DNA of 64,000 bases from JAVKFY01 sp040223615 (GTDB lineage: Bacteria; Pseudomonadota; Alphaproteobacteria; GCA-2731375). Made by a program: the position numbers and the translations under genes. Under the pieces are notes generated by a model. It ran no database searches, was not told the origin of the DNA, and saw only the letters and a list, made by a program, of their open reading frames with translations. Location of the stretch: the NCBI GenBank assembly GCA_040223615.1, contig JAVKFY010000034.1, positions 66,105 through 130,104 of the forward strand, in the 5' to 3' direction. Shown here piece by piece: positions 1-9,067 of this stretch. The first letter of the stretch is position 1. The number at the start of each line of letters is the position of its first letter.

Positions 1-1
1 C

Positions 2-814
2 GACAAGCTGCTGGCCGACTGGAACGGGCTGATGATCGCGGCGATGGCCGAGGCCGGGCTGGCGTTCGGCGAGCCGGACTGGATCGCGCAGGCGCGGGGC
101 GCGTTCGACGTGGTGATCGACAAGCTGGAGCGTGACGGCCGGCTGCTGCACAGCTACCGGGCCGGCAAGGCGCAGCATCGCGGCATGCTGGACGACTACG
201 CCAACATGGCGCGCGGGGCGCTGGCGCTGTACGAGATCACCGGTGCCGACGACGCGCTTGCAGCCGCGCAACGCTGGGTGGCGGTGCTGGACGCGCGGTT
301 CTGGGACGAAGCGGCGGGCGGTTACTTCGTCGCCGATGCCGAGGCGACCGACCTGATCGCGCGCCAGCGGCACTGCAACGACAACGCGATCCCGGCCGGC
401 AACGGCACGATGACCGGGGTGCTGACCCGGCTGTGGTACCTGACCGGGGAGGCGGCCTATCGCGAGCGCGCCGACGCGCTGTTTGCCGCCTTCGCGCCCG
501 ATCTGGGGCGGAATTTCATCCCGATGACCACCTATCTCAATGGCTTCGACCTGATGGTCGGCGCGGTGCAGGTGGTGCTGGTCGGCGACGACGGTACGCT
601 GATGCGAGCGGTGGGGCAGGCGGCACAGCCGAACCGGGTGCTGCAATCGATCGCCGCCAATGCCGACCTGCCCGCCGGCCATCCGGCGGCCGGCAAGGGC
701 CAGGTGGATGGCAACCCGACAGCCTATGTCTGCGTCGGCACGCAATGCTCGCTGCCGCTGACCGATGCCGGCGAACTGACGGAGATGGTCCGCAACCCGG
801 AGGGTCTGAGCTGA
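2..814 (+). CDS. YyaL/DUF255-type thioredoxin-domain protein, C-terminal part (5' end outside window)
   Basis: The frame is open from the first bases of the window, so only the C-terminal 270 or so residues are present. The opening stretch DKLLADWNGLMIAAMAEAG matches the alpha-toroid (N-acylglucosamine 2-epimerase-like) half of YyaL/spermatogenesis-associated protein 20 proteins. Their N-terminal thioredoxin-like domain would lie upstream of the window. The cellular role of this family is poorly defined. The stop codon overlaps the ATG of the next gene by one base (TGATG), so the two are probably co-translated. The family call is from recognition of the motif and is fairly secure; the function is not. 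Confidence 0.75.
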   Translation, partial: DKLLADWNGLMIAAMAEAGLAFGEPDWIAQARGAFDVVIDKLERDGRLLHSYRAGKAQHRGMLDDYANMARGALALYEITGADDALAAAQRWVAVLDARFWDEAAGGYFVADAEATDLIARQRHCNDNAIPAGNGTMTGVLTRLWYLTGEAAYRERADALFAAFAPDLGRNFIPMTTYLNGFDLMVGAVQVVLVGDDGTLMRAVGQAAQPNRVLQSIAANADLPAGHPAAGKGQVDGNPTAYVCVGTQCSLPLTDAGELTEMVRNPEGLS

Positions 815-1290
815 TGCCGCAACTGTCGATGGCGAGCCCGGTCGGCGATATCACGGTTTCGGAGGAGGACGGCCGCATCGTCTCGGTCGACTGGGGCTGG
901 AGCCGCGACCAGGACGAGACGCCCGTGCTGCTCGAGGCGCGCGACCAGCTCGAAGCCTATTTCGACGGCACGCTGGAACGCTTCGACCTGCCGCTCGATC
1001 CGGCCGGCAGCGCCTTCCAGCACGCGGTGTGGCGCGAGATGCTGGCGATTCCGCTTGGCGAGACCCGCACCTACGGCCAGCTCGAAGCCAAGGTCGGCGG
1101 CACCGCGCGGTCGGTCGGCAGCGCCTGTGGCGCCAACCCGATCCCGATCATCATACCCTGCCATCGGGTGGTCGCGGCCAACGGGCTGGGCGGCTTCTCG
1201 GCCGACGGCGGCGTCGCGACCAAGACCGCGCTGCTGCGCCTGGAGGGCGCTCTGCCGCCGACGCTTTTCGATTCCGTGGCCGCCGGCTAG
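814..1290 (+). CDS. ogt: Methylated-DNA--protein-cysteine S-methyltransferase
   Basis: This 158-residue protein is a suicide repair enzyme that moves the methyl group from O6-methylguanine onto its own cysteine. The active-site motif IPCHRVV is near residues 111-118. It is preceded by the helix-turn-helix-like region FQHAVWREMLAIPLGETRTYGQ and followed by GLGGFSADGG, as in the Ogt/Ada C-terminal domain. The ATG at 814 is chosen because it overlaps the upstream stop codon and gives a normal family length; the longer open frame upstream shows no similarity. No Ada-type regulatory domain is fused to it. Confidence 0.9.
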   Translation: MPQLSMASPVGDITVSEEDGRIVSVDWGWSRDQDETPVLLEARDQLEAYFDGTLERFDLPLDPAGSAFQHAVWREMLAIPLGETRTYGQLEAKVGGTARSVGSACGANPIPIIIPCHRVVAANGLGGFSADGGVATKTALLRLEGALPPTLFDSVAAG

Positions 1291-1327
1291 AGTCGGCGCA
1301 ACGCGAAACCAGCAGGGAGGCACGGTC

Positions 1328-2026
1328 ATGGCCGGCCAGGATATCGAAATCAAAGGCGTGGACGGGGCCTTCGGCGGCTACCTCGCGACGCCGGCGTCGG
1401 GCAGCGGCCCCGGCCTGGTGGTGATCCAGGAGATATTCGGCGTCAACCAGGTGATGCGGCAGATCACCGAAATGTACGCCGACGCCGGCTACGTGGCGCT
1501 GTGCCCGGACCTGTTCTGGCGGCAGCAGCCCGGCATCCAGATCACCGACCAGTCGAAAGAGGAGTGGGATCAGGCCTTCGCGCTCTACCAGGGCTTCGAC
1601 GTCGACAAGGGCATCGCCGATATCGACGCGACCATCACCACCTTGCGCAACATGGACGGATGCACCGGCAAGGTCGGATCGACCGGCTACTGCCTGGGCG
1701 GCCTGCTGGCCTATCTCACCGCGTGCCGCACCAGCGCGGAGGCCAGCGTCGGCTACTACGGCGTCGGCATCGAGGGCAGGCTTGGCGAGGCGCAGAACAT
1801 GAACGGCTTCTGCATGCTGCACATTGCCGAGGAGGACGGCTTCTGTCCGAAGGAGGCGCAGGCGCAGATCCGCGACGACTTCGACAAGAGCCTGAAAGTC
1901 ACGGTCCACACCTATCCGGGCATGGACCACGCCTTCTGCCGCTACGGCGGCGAGCATTTCGACCAGGAGAACTGCGACCTGGCCAACCGCCGGACGCTGG
2001 ACTTCTTCAAGCAACACCTGGGTTGA
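1328..2026 (+). CDS. Dienelactone hydrolase family protein
   Basis: A 232-residue alpha/beta hydrolase. The nucleophile motif GYCLGG is near residue 118, and an acid residue in EEDGF and a histidine in PGMDHAF complete the Cys-Asp-His triad typical of dienelactone hydrolases. The N-terminal segment VVIQEIFGVN is the usual oxyanion-strand region of this family. Carboxymethylenebutenolidase activity is the family model, but many members act on other esters and no aromatic-degradation genes lie nearby. The ATG at 1328 follows a GGGAGG ribosome site at 1315-1320 at good spacing; the open frame continues upstream only as antisense-like sequence. Confidence 0.85.
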   Translation: MAGQDIEIKGVDGAFGGYLATPASGSGPGLVVIQEIFGVNQVMRQITEMYADAGYVALCPDLFWRQQPGIQITDQSKEEWDQAFALYQGFDVDKGIADIDATITTLRNMDGCTGKVGSTGYCLGGLLAYLTACRTSAEASVGYYGVGIEGRLGEAQNMNGFCMLHIAEEDGFCPKEAQAQIRDDFDKSLKVTVHTYPGMDHAFCRYGGEHFDQENCDLANRRTLDFFKQHLG

Positions 2027-2080
2027 GGGACCCGATCTGAGGAGGAACGCGCGGCCGGCTGGGCGCGCGGGGGAGAACGC

Positions 2081-3058
2081 ATGAAAGTCAAAGCCATTCA
2101 GTTCAAGCGCACCGGCGGGCCGTCGGTGCTGGAATATGTCGACGTCGAGGTCGGCAAGCCGAAGGCCGGCGAGGCGCTGGTGCGGCACACCGCCATCGGG
2201 CTCAACTACATCGAGACCTACCACCGCTCGGGCCTGTACCCGCTGCCACTGCCGAGCCCACTGGGCGGCGAGGCGGCCGGCGTGGTCGAGGCGGTCGGGC
2301 GCGGCGTCAAGCACGTGAAGCCGGGCGACCGGGTGGCCTATGCCGGCGGCGCGCTGGGCGCCTATTCGGAGGCCCGCGTTATGGGCGCCGACAAGCTGGT
2401 CAAGCTGCCGGCGAAGATCACCGACGAGCAGGGCGCGGCGATGATGCTCAAGGGCATGACCACCGAATACCTGCTGTGCCGCACCTTCCCGGTGAAGAAG
2501 GGCATGCCGGTGCTGTTCCACGCCGCGGCAGGCGGCGTCGGCCTGATCGCCGGGCAGTGGCTGAAGGCGATCGGCGCGATCGGCATCGGCACCGCCGGCG
2601 GCGCCGCCAAGTGCAAGCTGGCCAAGGCGCACGGCTTCACCCACGTGATCGACTACAACAAGAAGGACTTCGTGAAGGAGGTCCGCCGGCTGACCAAGGG
2701 CGAGGGCGTCCCGGTGGTGTTCGACTCGGTCGGCAAGGACACCTGGGACGGTTCGCTGGATTGCCTGGCGCGACGCGGCATGCTGGTGTCGTTCGGCAAC
2801 GCTTCGGGCGCGGTGGCGCCGTTCGCGCCCGGCATTCTGGCCGGCAAGGGCTCGCTCTACCTGTCGCGGCCGTCGCTGGTCGACTACACCGCCACGCGCA
2901 AGGACCTGGAGCTGTCGGCCGGCCGGCTGTTCCGCATGGTCACCTCGGGCAAGGTGAAGCTGGAGATCAACCAGCGCTTCGCCCTGAAGGACGCCGCCAA
3001 GGCCCACCGCGCCCTGGAAGGCCGCAAGACCACTGGCTCGACGGTGCTGATCCCGTAG
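2081..3058 (+). CDS. qor: NADPH:quinone oxidoreductase family protein
   Basis: A 325-residue zinc-independent medium-chain reductase. It has an N-terminal GroES-like fold (YIETYHRSGLY near residue 46, GGEAAGVVEAVG near 64) and a Rossmann domain with AAAGGVG near residue 150 for NADPH. It lacks the zinc-ligand cysteines of alcohol dehydrogenases, as expected for quinone oxidoreductase (QOR). Its likely reaction is reduction of quinones or other enone electrophiles in the cytoplasm. The ATG at 2081 follows GGGGGAGAACGC. A strong terminator lies just downstream at 3084-3115, so the + strand run ogt-hydrolase-qor probably ends here. Confidence 0.85.
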   Translation: MKVKAIQFKRTGGPSVLEYVDVEVGKPKAGEALVRHTAIGLNYIETYHRSGLYPLPLPSPLGGEAAGVVEAVGRGVKHVKPGDRVAYAGGALGAYSEARVMGADKLVKLPAKITDEQGAAMMLKGMTTEYLLCRTFPVKKGMPVLFHAAAGGVGLIAGQWLKAIGAIGIGTAGGAAKCKLAKAHGFTHVIDYNKKDFVKEVRRLTKGEGVPVVFDSVGKDTWDGSLDCLARRGMLVSFGNASGAVAPFAPGILAGKGSLYLSRPSLVDYTATRKDLELSAGRLFRMVTSGKVKLEINQRFALKDAAKAHRALEGRKTTGSTVLIP

Positions 3059-3083
3059 GGCATGGTCCAAACGTCTGGTTACG

Positions 3084-3115
3084 AACGGCGGCCGCGATCT
3101 CGCGACCGCCGTTTT
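3084..3115 (+). terminator. Rho-independent terminator after qor
   Basis: AACGGCGG at 3084-3091 pairs with CCGCCGTT at 3106-3113, and an inner CGCG/CGCG pair closes an ATCT loop, with one C/A mismatch. The stem runs into TTTT, which is the best intrinsic terminator in the window. It sits between convergent genes. Confidence 0.85.
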
Positions 3116-3139
3116 CGTTGCACATCGAGCGCCTCGCCG

Positions 3140-3168
3140 GAGATGGCCGGGCCAAGCCTGGCCATCTC
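3140..3168. terminator. Hairpin at the 3' end of the MetE-like gene
   Basis: GAGATGGCC (3140-3148) and GGCCATCTC (3160-3168) form a perfect 9-bp stem with an 11-nt spacer. It lies 12 bases beyond the stop of the minus-strand gene ending at 3181. There is no U tract on either side, so it may be a transcript-stabilising hairpin or a Rho-dependent end rather than an intrinsic terminator. Confidence 0.5.
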
Positions 3169-3180
3169 AAGGCGGACCCT

Positions 3181-4236
3181 TCAAACGCGGGCCCGCGCCA
3201 GCTTCGCGCCTTCGACCATGATGGTGAGCTTTTCGACCGCGCGTTCCGGCGACATCATCACCAGGCCGCAATCGGGCGCCGCCTGGATCTTCTCCGGACC
3301 CAGCACCTCGGCGGCGGCGAGCAGGCGGCGGGCGACGTGCTCGGCAGTCTCCTCGGTCTCGTCGCTGTTGAAGACGCAGCCGAACAGCACGGTCTTCGAC
3401 GGACACTTGCTCAGCACCTTGGGGTCGAGGCCCGGTCCCTCGAACTCCAACGCGAGCTGGTCGACCTTGGAGCCCTCCAGCATGGCGATCAGGTCCGGAT
3501 AGGTGTCGCGCACCGGGCGCGGCTTGCCGGGCTGCGGGTAGCCGTAGCAGATGTGCACGCAGGTCGTGGCCCTGAGCCCCGCCACGCAGCGGTCCAGCGC
3601 CTCGATGCCATACGCCTCGGTGCGCTCGGGATAGCGCGAGAACACCGGCTCGTCGAACTGGATCACGGCCGGCCCGAGCGCATCGAGCAGCCGGGCCTCC
3701 TTGTTGATCGCGTCGGCCCAGGCGAAGGCCATCGCCTTGTCGTCCTGGTAGTAGACGTCGGCGGTGGAGTCGCAGACCGTCATCGGGCCGGGCAGCGTCA
3801 CCCGCACGGGATGGTCGGTCTCGGCCATCAGAAACTTCAGGTCGTCGACCAGGATCGGGCCCTTGTGCTCGATCGGGCCGATGCAGCGGCCGACGCGGGC
3901 GGTGGTGCGGCCGGCGCGGATGGTGCGGGTCTCGAACTCGTTGTAATCGAAGCCGCCCATCGCCGCGGTGACGTGGATGACGTAGTTCTTCCGGCGCTGC
4001 TCGCCGTCGGCGACGATGTCGATGCCGGCGCGTTCCTGCTCGCGGATCGAGATGCGGGTGACGTCGTCCTGGGCGCCATGCAGGTGCGCACCGTCAAGGC
4101 TCCAGCGCCCGGCCTCGGCGAACAGGTCAAGGAAACCGTCCTCCAGCCGCGTCGGCGTGAACAGCCACGGCCGCTTCGGCATCGAGCCGATGACGGTGGT
4201 GACGAACGGTCCGCCGGTGGTCGCTGGGTCGCTCAA
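3181..4236 (-). CDS. MetE C-terminal-domain-like (cobalamin-independent methionine synthase family) protein
   Basis: This 351-residue protein corresponds to the single catalytic barrel of MetE, without the N-terminal half of the 750-residue enzyme. Zinc-ligand candidates are visible: His and Cys in TCVHICYG and a late Cys in VLFGCVFN, as in the MetE His-x-Cys...Cys pattern. QFDEPVFS matches the substrate-binding region. Stand-alone versions use varied methyl donors, so homocysteine methylation is possible but unproven. Translation most likely starts at a TTG (4234-4236), which has a strong GGGGAGGA site about 7 bases upstream. It is read convergently to qor and lies downstream of rho. Confidence 0.8.
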   Translation of the reverse strand: MSDPATTGGPFVTTVIGSMPKRPWLFTPTRLEDGFLDLFAEAGRWSLDGAHLHGAQDDVTRISIREQERAGIDIVADGEQRRKNYVIHVTAAMGGFDYNEFETRTIRAGRTTARVGRCIGPIEHKGPILVDDLKFLMAETDHPVRVTLPGPMTVCDSTADVYYQDDKAMAFAWADAINKEARLLDALGPAVIQFDEPVFSRYPERTEAYGIEALDRCVAGLRATTCVHICYGYPQPGKPRPVRDTYPDLIAMLEGSKVDQLALEFEGPGLDPKVLSKCPSKTVLFGCVFNSDETEETAEHVARRLLAAAEVLGPEKIQAAPDCGLVMMSPERAVEKLTIMVEGAKLARARV

Positions 4237-4281
4237 CGTGACATCCTCCCCGGTCGACTCTATGCCGCCGGGATCGAGACG

Positions 4282-5538
<1,257 letters not shown>

Positions 5539-5693
5539 TGGGGGTGCCCGTATGTGATGCCTTGGCAGCACACGTGATTGTCGGTTTGTGACGTTGGACG
5601 CCGTCTACACGGCGCGGGACTGATAAGGTCTTGTGGAGGTCGGGGTTCTCGGCGCCGGGCGGCGCGGCTTCGCCCAATAGCTCGTCCGCCGTT

Positions 5694-5721
5694 AAGATAG
5701 GGCTTCCACGACGCAAAGCAA
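5694..5721 (-). promoter_or_regulatory. Candidate housekeeping promoter for rho
   Basis: On the minus strand, TTGCTT (5716-5721) and TATCTT (5694-5699) are separated by 16 bases. This is a fair sigma-70-type pair about 155 bases before the rho start. It would give a long 5' leader, as is common for autoregulated rho genes. This is sequence inspection only. Confidence 0.35.
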
Positions 5722-5814
5722 GCCCTTTATCCCCCGCGCGCAACGATGTGAACGTCGTTTGGAAGGTCGCATGTTCCGCCGGCGCCGGGCCGCTCCCCGG
5801 CAGCGGGAATCATT

Positions 5815-6261
5815 CTAGAACGGCTTGGCGACCGCCAGCACGACGATGGCGATCATAAGCACCGCCGGCGCCTCGTTCATGATCCGGTAGAAGCGCGGCG
5901 AGCGGGTGTTGCGATCCTCGGCGAAGGCCCGCGCCCAGGCGGCGCAGCCGCCGTGCAGCGCCGTCATGATCAGCACCAGCAGCAGCTTCACGTGGATCCA
6001 GATGTCATGCGCGAAATCGATCCGTTCGCCGGACAGCAGCATGGTCAGGCCGAACAACCAGGCGGCGACCATCGCCGGGGTCATGATCGCCCGCAGCAAC
6101 CGGCGCTCCATGACCTTGAAGGTCTCCGACATCTTGGAGCCCGGCTCGGCCTCGCAATGGTAGACGAACAGCCGCGGCAGGTAGAGCAACGCCGCCATCC
6201 AGGCGATCACCGAGATGACGTGTGCCGCCTTGACCCAGGTGTACCAGTCGACATCCGTCAT
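5815..6261 (-). CDS. hemJ: Protoporphyrinogen oxidase HemJ
   Basis: A 148-residue membrane protein. It matches the HemJ family, which converts protoporphyrinogen IX to protoporphyrin IX in bacteria lacking HemG and HemY. The N-terminal segment WVKAAHVISVIAWMAALLYL carries the conserved membrane histidine. Several more hydrophobic helices follow, with KLLLVLIMTALHGG and a C-terminal helix, giving about four transmembrane segments, the usual HemJ size. hemH and hemE lie close by on the same strand, which fits assignment to the last steps of heme synthesis. It could be labelled as a CopD-like protein, but the length and context favour HemJ. Confidence 0.85.
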   Translation of the reverse strand: MTDVDWYTWVKAAHVISVIAWMAALLYLPRLFVYHCEAEPGSKMSETFKVMERRLLRAIMTPAMVAAWLFGLTMLLSGERIDFAHDIWIHVKLLLVLIMTALHGGCAAWARAFAEDRNTRSPRFYRIMNEAPAVLMIAIVVLAVAKPF

Positions 6262-6325
6262 TTTTGTTTCTCTGGTGTAACTGGCGTCACTGCGCGCTTG
6301 AACGTCGGCAAGGCAGGCCCCACTT

Positions 6326-6342
6326 CGATTATCAAATAATCG
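6326..6342. promoter_or_regulatory. 17-bp palindrome between hemJ and a small gene
   Basis: CGATTAT and ATAATCG flank a CAA centre, a perfect 7-bp dyad in an AT-rich patch. It lies between divergent genes, 64 bases from the hemJ start and 18 bases before the ATG at 6361. It could be an operator. It does not match a regulator site I can name with confidence. Confidence 0.35.
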
Positions 6343-6360
6343 TTAACCATGGGGGACGAC

Positions 6361-6597
6361 ATGGCTGCGAAACACTGGATCGACGACACCCACTATCGCG
6401 TCAACGATGACGATGGCAAGACGTCGTACGTCTATCAGGTGAAGGGCTTGTTCGGCCGGTCGGCGCTGGTCGGCATCATCGAGCACAATCCGGACGGTTC
6501 CAGTGTCGCCTACCGGGCGGCGGACGATGTCGATGCCATGTTCAAGGGCCGCCGCGGCCAGCCGTGCGCGATGCGCGAGCTGCTCAACGCGGCGTGA
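6361..6597 (+). CDS. Small conserved-looking hypothetical protein
   Basis: A 78-residue soluble protein beginning MAAKHWIDDTHYRVNDDDGK, with no signal peptide, membrane helix or recognisable motif. The ATG at 6361 is preferred over one at 6349 because GGGGGA (6351-6356) sits four bases upstream as a ribosome site. It is transcribed away from hemJ across a palindrome, and its last 14 bases overlap the 3' end of hemH in the opposite direction. Codon use resembles its neighbours, so it is probably real. Function unknown. Confidence 0.6.
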   Translation: MAAKHWIDDTHYRVNDDDGKTSYVYQVKGLFGRSALVGIIEHNPDGSSVAYRAADDVDAMFKGRRGQPCAMRELLNAA

Positions 6598-7633
6598 GCG
6601 GGTCGGCCATCGCGCATCGCCCGAACGCGCCCGGGCAGACGCGGGCGCAACCCGGGCCGGCGGTGGTATCCTCGGTCCAGGACAGTGCGTCGCGCACCAG
6701 ACCGGCGAGCCCGGCGATGAAATCCGGGTGCGTCGCGACCGCCGGCACCCGCCGATAGGCCGGCACGCCGGCCTTCTCCGACAGCTCCCGATATTCGATG
6801 TCGAGTTCGACCAGCGTCTCGGAATGCTCCGACACGAATGCGATCGGCAGCACCACCAACGCCACGCCATCGCGCCCGGCGCGTTCGATCTCCGACTCGG
6901 TGGACGGTCCAATCCATTCCAGCGGTCCGACGCGACTCTGGTAGCAGACCACCCAGTCGGCCGGCGGCGTTGCCATGCCGGCAACGATCGCATCGGCCGT
7001 GCGTTCCACCGCCCATTGGTAGGGATCGCCGCTTTCGATCACCTTTTTCGGCAGTCCGTGGGCCGAAAACAACACGCGATAGGGCTGATCGGCCGCTAAC
7101 TCACCGAGTTTATCATTCAACAGCTGAATCTGCGCCGAAATCAGCCCGGTTTCATCCGGATAGCAGCAAATCGCCCTGGTTTTCGCCTGGAAGCCCACTT
7201 GTTCCGCCTCTCGGCGCCAATCTTTGAGCGACGAGCCGGTCGTGGTGGTCGAGAATTGCGGGTAGAGCGGCAGCAACAGCACCTCGTCGGGCCGCCATTG
7301 CGCGACCTCGCGCACGGTTTCGCCCGCGAACGGGTTCCAGTAGCGCATCGCGACGAAACACCGGACTTCGCCGATGTCCTCGCACGCCGTTTGCAGAGCC
7401 TCGGCCTGCGCCTCGGTGAGCGGCAGCAGCGGCGAGCGACCGCCGATATTGGCGTAGATCTCGCGCGCGACCGGCGCCCGGCGGGTCGAGATCAGCTTGG
7501 CCAGCAGCCAGCGCGCCGGTTGCGGTAAGCCGATGATCGCCGGATCGTTGAACAGGTTGAACAGAAACGGTTTGACCGCCTCGGGGCGGTCCGGACCGCC
7601 GAGGTTGAACAGCACGACGGCGATACGGCCCAT
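6584..7633 (-). CDS. hemH: Ferrochelatase
   Basis: A 349-residue enzyme that inserts Fe2+ into protoporphyrin IX. The opening MGRIAVVLFNLGGPD is the family signature. The metal-site histidine is in LFSAHGLPKKV and the catalytic glutamate region is LPIAFVSEHSETLVELD. The extreme C-terminus carries three cysteines in GCARVCPGAFGRCA. Some bacterial ferrochelatases, including that of Caulobacter, carry a [2Fe-2S] cluster bound partly by C-terminal cysteines, so a cluster is plausible here. The ATG overlaps the hemE stop codon by one base (TGATG), indicating an operon hemE-hemH. Confidence 0.95.
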   Translation of the reverse strand: MGRIAVVLFNLGGPDRPEAVKPFLFNLFNDPAIIGLPQPARWLLAKLISTRRAPVAREIYANIGGRSPLLPLTEAQAEALQTACEDIGEVRCFVAMRYWNPFAGETVREVAQWRPDEVLLLPLYPQFSTTTTGSSLKDWRREAEQVGFQAKTRAICCYPDETGLISAQIQLLNDKLGELAADQPYRVLFSAHGLPKKVIESGDPYQWAVERTADAIVAGMATPPADWVVCYQSRVGPLEWIGPSTESEIERAGRDGVALVVLPIAFVSEHSETLVELDIEYRELSEKAGVPAYRRVPAVATHPDFIAGLAGLVRDALSWTEDTTAGPGCARVCPGAFGRCAMADPLTPR

Positions 7634-8667
7634 CAGAGCGGCTCGCGCAACAGCTCGCTCAAGGCCGCGACGTGCTCTGGCGGTGTCGGCGGCACGAACC
7701 CGTGGCCAAGGTTGAAGATGAACGGCCCGCCGGCCAGCGTTGCGCGGATCTCGCGCGCCGCAGCCAGCATCGGCTCGCCGCCGGCGACCACGAGCTGCGG
7801 GTCGAGATTGCCCTGCACAGCGCAGATCGGTTGCAGGTTTGCCGCCGCCCAGGCCGGCGGCACCGTCGAATCCAGCCCGATGGCATCGACGCCGGTCGCC
7901 TTGGCATAGTCGACCAGATGCAGGCCAGCCAGCCGGGGAAAGCCGATCAGCGGCAGGTCCGGGTGGCTCTGGCGCAAGGCGCCGACGATGCGCGTGGTCG
8001 GCTCGGTCACCCACTTGGCGAACTCGCCGGCCGGCAACGCCCCGGCCCAGGTATCGAACAGCTGCAGCGCCTCGGCGCCGGCGTCGGCCTGGGCGCGCAG
8101 ATACTCGATGGTCGCGGTCTCCAGCACGCCGATCAGCCGGCCGAAGCCCGCCGGGTCGCTGAACGCCCAGCGCTTGGTATTGGCGTGATCCGGACTGCCG
8201 CCACCCTCCACCACGTAGGTCGCCACGGTCCACGGGCTGCCGGCAAAGCCGATCAGTGCGGTCTCGGCCGGAAGCGCCGCCTTGACCCCTCTGACGGTCT
8301 CGTAGACCGGTGCCAGGTGCCGGTGCAGCTTGTCGATGTCGAGCGCCGGGATCGCGTCGGCCGTACGGATCGGCTCCAGCAGCGGCCCCCTGCCCTCCTC
8401 GTAGCGCAACGGCTGGCCCAGCGCGTCGGGGATCAGCAGGATGTCGGCGAAGATGATCGCCGCGTCCATGGCGTAGCGCCGGATCGGCTGCAGGGTCACT
8501 TCCACGGCGAGTTCCGGCGTGTAGCAGAAGCGCAGGAAGTCGCCTGCCGTCTTCCGCACCTCGCGGTATTCCGGCAGGTAGCGGCCGGCCTGACGCATGA
8601 ACCAGAACGGCGGGCGATCAACCGGCTGGCCGCGAAGGGCCCTGAGGAAGCGCTTTTCGGTACTCAT
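7633..8667 (-). CDS. hemE: Uroporphyrinogen decarboxylase
   Basis: A 344-residue enzyme that decarboxylates the four acetate groups of uroporphyrinogen III to give coproporphyrinogen III. The signature PPFWFMRQAGRYLPEYR is near residue 20 and includes the substrate-binding arginines. GFAGSPWTVATY is the second family motif. The ATG at 8667 gives MSTEKRFLRAL; a TTG at 8691 in the same frame would add eight residues and neither has a strong ribosome site. It is the origin-proximal gene on its side and reads away from the oriC candidate, as in Caulobacter. Confidence 0.95.
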   Translation of the reverse strand: MSTEKRFLRALRGQPVDRPPFWFMRQAGRYLPEYREVRKTAGDFLRFCYTPELAVEVTLQPIRRYAMDAAIIFADILLIPDALGQPLRYEEGRGPLLEPIRTADAIPALDIDKLHRHLAPVYETVRGVKAALPAETALIGFAGSPWTVATYVVEGGGSPDHANTKRWAFSDPAGFGRLIGVLETATIEYLRAQADAGAEALQLFDTWAGALPAGEFAKWVTEPTTRIVGALRQSHPDLPLIGFPRLAGLHLVDYAKATGVDAIGLDSTVPPAWAAANLQPICAVQGNLDPQLVVAGGEPMLAAAREIRATLAGGPFIFNLGHGFVPPTPPEHVAALSELLREPL

Positions 8668-8691
8668 CTGGAAAGCTATCTGGTCCGCCAA

Positions 8692-9067
8692 CTCTTAGAG
8701 AAAAGATAGATAGAAGAGTCTGTAGTGGTTGATTGGTCTTGTGGGTTCAGGGGATAGCACGTTATCCCCGGCCGACGAACGATCCGCGCGCAGATGTCGC
8801 GGGTCGGTGCCGCGCTGGGGATAACAACAGGTGCCGGTAAGGATCGCCGTTCCGATCCGGTCGCTTGCCGGTCGGGCCGGATTGGCCGAGCCTGTTGGCG
8901 GTGGCACGGTTGTTCACGGATGTGGCGGGGGCGGTGGTGGATAACGGCATGGTGATCGGGACGGGTCCGAATCGACCTCGTTTGGCGTGTTGTACCCAGC
9001 CTGGCGAGGGGGTCGGCTTGTCCCCGGCTGGATACAGCACTTTTCCCGCCGCGATTGGGGATAACCG
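8692..9067. other. oriC: Candidate chromosome origin of replication (oriC)
   Basis: This 376-bp gap lies between divergent hemE and ppsR, the same pair that flanks the Caulobacter origin. DnaA-box-like sites (consensus TTATCCACA) are TTATCCCCA on the minus strand at 8816-8824 and 9056-9064, TTATCCACC on the minus strand at 8936-8944, TTATCCCCG on the plus strand at 8762-8770, and a weaker copy at 8749-8757. The three minus-strand sites are spaced exactly 120 bp apart. An AT-rich stretch at about 8691-8745 next to hemE could be the unwinding element. Two GANTC sites (8716-8720 and 8969-8973) would be substrates for a CcrM-type methylase. The gap also has to hold the hemE and ppsR promoters. 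Confidence 0.8.
8749..8770. promoter_or_regulatory. Inverted pair of DnaA-box-like sites
   Basis: GGGGATA at 8750-8756 and TATCCCC at 8763-8769 form a perfect dyad with a six-base spacer, beside the AT-rich candidate unwinding region. Two head-to-head boxes would let DnaA bind both faces next to the melting site. The functional reading is an inference. Confidence 0.5.

Noticed and set aside
1151..3070. Long antisense frame over the hydrolase and qor genes
   Set aside because: Arg/Ala/Gly-rich translation typical of antisense in GC-rich DNA; the plus-strand genes have clear motifs and ribosome sites.
5727..5735. TTATCCCCC near rho as a further DnaA box
   Set aside because: A single, two-mismatch site far from the cluster; treated as chance.
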